Source of the DNA: an uncultured Phycisphaerales bacterium
Lineage (GTDB): Bacteria; Planctomycetota; Phycisphaerae; UBA1845; CAIVHJ01
DNA: 14,637 nt
Assembly: GCA_903905665.1 (NCBI GenBank)
Contig: CAIVHJ010000416.1
Coordinates: 1-14,637, forward strand
Direction of reading: 5' to 3'
Positions 13,423-14,637 of the stretch are shown in pieces (position 1 is the first letter of the stretch; each line of letters begins with the position of its first letter). The translations under genes were made by a program, and so were the position numbers. The notes under the pieces were generated by a model, which was given only the letters and a program-made list of their open reading frames with translations, was not told the DNA's origin and searched no databases.

Positions 13423-14637
13423 ATGTCGAAGCAATGGATTTGTTTTCCGGTTTGGCCGATGCGGGAAGAGGCGGCGAAGCAGTGGAACGTCACCCCGCTG
13501 GTCGCCCAGATTCTGTACAATCGCGGCATTGAGTCGGCGGACGAAGCCAATGCCTTTCTGAATCCCAAATTGACTTATCTGCACGAACCGAGCACTTTAC
13601 CCGGAACCCAGCCGGCTTCGGAACGAATAGTGCGCGCCGTCCGCGAACACGAAAAGATCGTGATTTACGGTGACTACGACGTGGACGGCATCACGGGCAG
13701 CGCAATCCTGTGGCATCTGCTGCATCAGGCCAAAGCCAATGTCGATTGGTACGTTCCTCACCGCCTGGAAGAGGGTTACGGACTCAATACCGAGGCGTTG
13801 ATCCGACTTCACGATGAAGGGGCGTCGCTGGTCATCACCGTGGATTGCGGGATCAGCGCAATCGACGAAGTACGCCAGGCACGAAAAATCGGCCTCGACG
13901 TCATCGTTACCGACCACCACCTGCCGTCCGGCGAACTTCCCGATTGTTTTGCAATCGTTCATCCCACAGTGCCTGAGCCTTCTCCCAACCCGCATTTGTG
14001 CGGAGCAGGGGTGGCGTACAAACTTGCATGGGAAGTCGCCCGCCGAATCAGCGGCACTGCGCGGGTCACTCCCGAATTCCGTGAATATTTGCTTAATGCC
14101 GGTGGTTTGGTGGCTTTGGGAACGGTCGCGGACGTGGTTCCTCTTCGGGGTGAAAACCGCATCTTGGCCCGATTCGGCTTGATGAATCTGGCGAAGACTA
14201 CGAACGTGGGGCTTCAGGCGCTCATCGCGTCGGCGGGTTTGAGCGATGCGCCAATCGACAGCTACGATGTCGGGTTCAAACTGGCGCCGCGACTCAATGC
14301 CGCCGGCCGAATGGGCCACGCCCGACTCGCTTTGGAATTGCTGACCCGGGCCGACGTCGAACGATCGCGCGAAATCGCCATGTATCTCAACGATCAGAAC
14401 CGATCTCGCCAATCCCTCGAAAAGAAAATCACCCAGCAGGCGAGGGAGATGGTTCGCAGTGCGGGCATGCATCATGACAATTGCCGGGCGGTGGTCTTGG
14501 CGGCTGAAAATTGGCACGTCGGGGTTATCGGAATCGTGGCGGCGAGGCTCGTCGATGAATTTCATCGACCGGTGGTGTTGATCTCGCTGAGCGAGGGAAT
14601 AGGCCAGGGCAGCGCGCGGAGCATCGAACATTTTGAA
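13423..14637 (+). CDS. recJ: Single-stranded-DNA-specific exonuclease RecJ (3' end outside the window)
   Basis: RecJ degrades single-stranded DNA 5' to 3' in RecF-type recombinational repair and in mismatch repair. The 405 codons present cover the DHH domain and the start of DHHA1. Visible: YGDYDVDGITG at 82-92 (metal aspartates D84, D86, D88), VDCGIS, the DHH signature T-D164-H165-H166-L-P, LCGAGVAYKLAW, LVALGTVADVVPLRGENR, PRLNAAGRMGHARLALELL, NRSRQSLEKKI, and WHVGVIGIVAARL with GQGSARS close to the edge. The frame is intact up to the last base. The start is uncertain: ATG 13423 (GGGG six bases upstream) fits the family best. ATG 13411 and GTG 13393, the latter with AAGAGG six bases upstream, are in frame and would add four or ten residues. 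The stop codon is not in the window. Confidence 0.95.
   Translation, partial: MSKQWICFPVWPMREEAAKQWNVTPLVAQILYNRGIESADEANAFLNPKLTYLHEPSTLPGTQPASERIVRAVREHEKIVIYGDYDVDGITGSAILWHLLHQAKANVDWYVPHRLEEGYGLNTEALIRLHDEGASLVITVDCGISAIDEVRQARKIGLDVIVTDHHLPSGELPDCFAIVHPTVPEPSPNPHLCGAGVAYKLAWEVARRISGTARVTPEFREYLLNAGGLVALGTVADVVPLRGENRILARFGLMNLAKTTNVGLQALIASAGLSDAPIDSYDVGFKLAPRLNAAGRMGHARLALELLTRADVERSREIAMYLNDQNRSRQSLEKKITQQAREMVRSAGMHHDNCRAVVLAAENWHVGVIGIVAARLVDEFHRPVVLISLSEGIGQGSARSIEHFE

Noticed and set aside
13597..14631. 344-codon minus frame near the right edge
   Set aside because: Long, but entirely antisense to RecJ, whose DHH motifs and intact frame are unmistakable.

Overview
The window reads as an ordinary chromosomal segment of a moderately GC-rich, Gram-negative-type bacterium. 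A zinc-ribbon/GYF_2-like membrane protein, a cyclic-nucleotide-binding-like protein, an HDOD protein, a Nif3 protein with the long insert, and envelope lipoproteins together suggest Planctomycetota, perhaps Phycisphaerae. That placement is inference from gene content, not from a phylogenetic marker search. No mobile element, CRISPR array, rRNA or tRNA gene was seen.

Layout: the left edge holds the first codons of a leftward gene that leaves the window. Next is folK (+, folate biosynthesis), whose 3' end overlaps by 11 bp the end of a convergent gene for a cNMP-binding-domain protein (-). That gene is divergent from mutS (+, 1680-4313). A leftward block follows (4342-8218): nif3-family gene, then a zinc-ribbon/GYF-like membrane protein, then a SurA/PrsA-type foldase lipoprotein joined to it by a 4-bp ATGA overlap, then an adenylate-kinase-family gene with its own predicted promoter. 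Divergent from nif3 is a SAM methyltransferase (+). It is followed by a two-gene rightward unit: an exported SH3-domain protein with an excellent Shine-Dalgarno, and a 67-residue lipoprotein three bases downstream. An HDOD gene (-) is convergent with that unit and divergent from tadA (+, tRNA wobble A-to-I). tadA ends in a 15-bp perfect stem-loop. A small exported protein (-) and a 390-bp gap lead to the start of recJ (+), which runs off the right edge.

mutS and recJ both serve DNA repair (RecJ supplies 5'-3' ssDNA exonuclease in mismatch repair and RecF-type repair), but they are 9 kb apart and not co-transcribed. The foldase lipoprotein, zinc-ribbon membrane protein, SH3 protein and small lipoprotein are all predicted to act at the envelope.

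I found no convincing novel multi-gene system. The best candidates for follow-up are the translationally coupled zinc-ribbon/foldase pair, the SH3 protein with its tiny lipoprotein, and several regulatory-looking structures: a C-rich, Rho-type stretch next to a palindromic promoter, a two-tier hairpin upstream of tadA and the HDOD gene, and phased repeats at the promoter of the cNMP-domain gene. All promoter and structure calls were made by eye.
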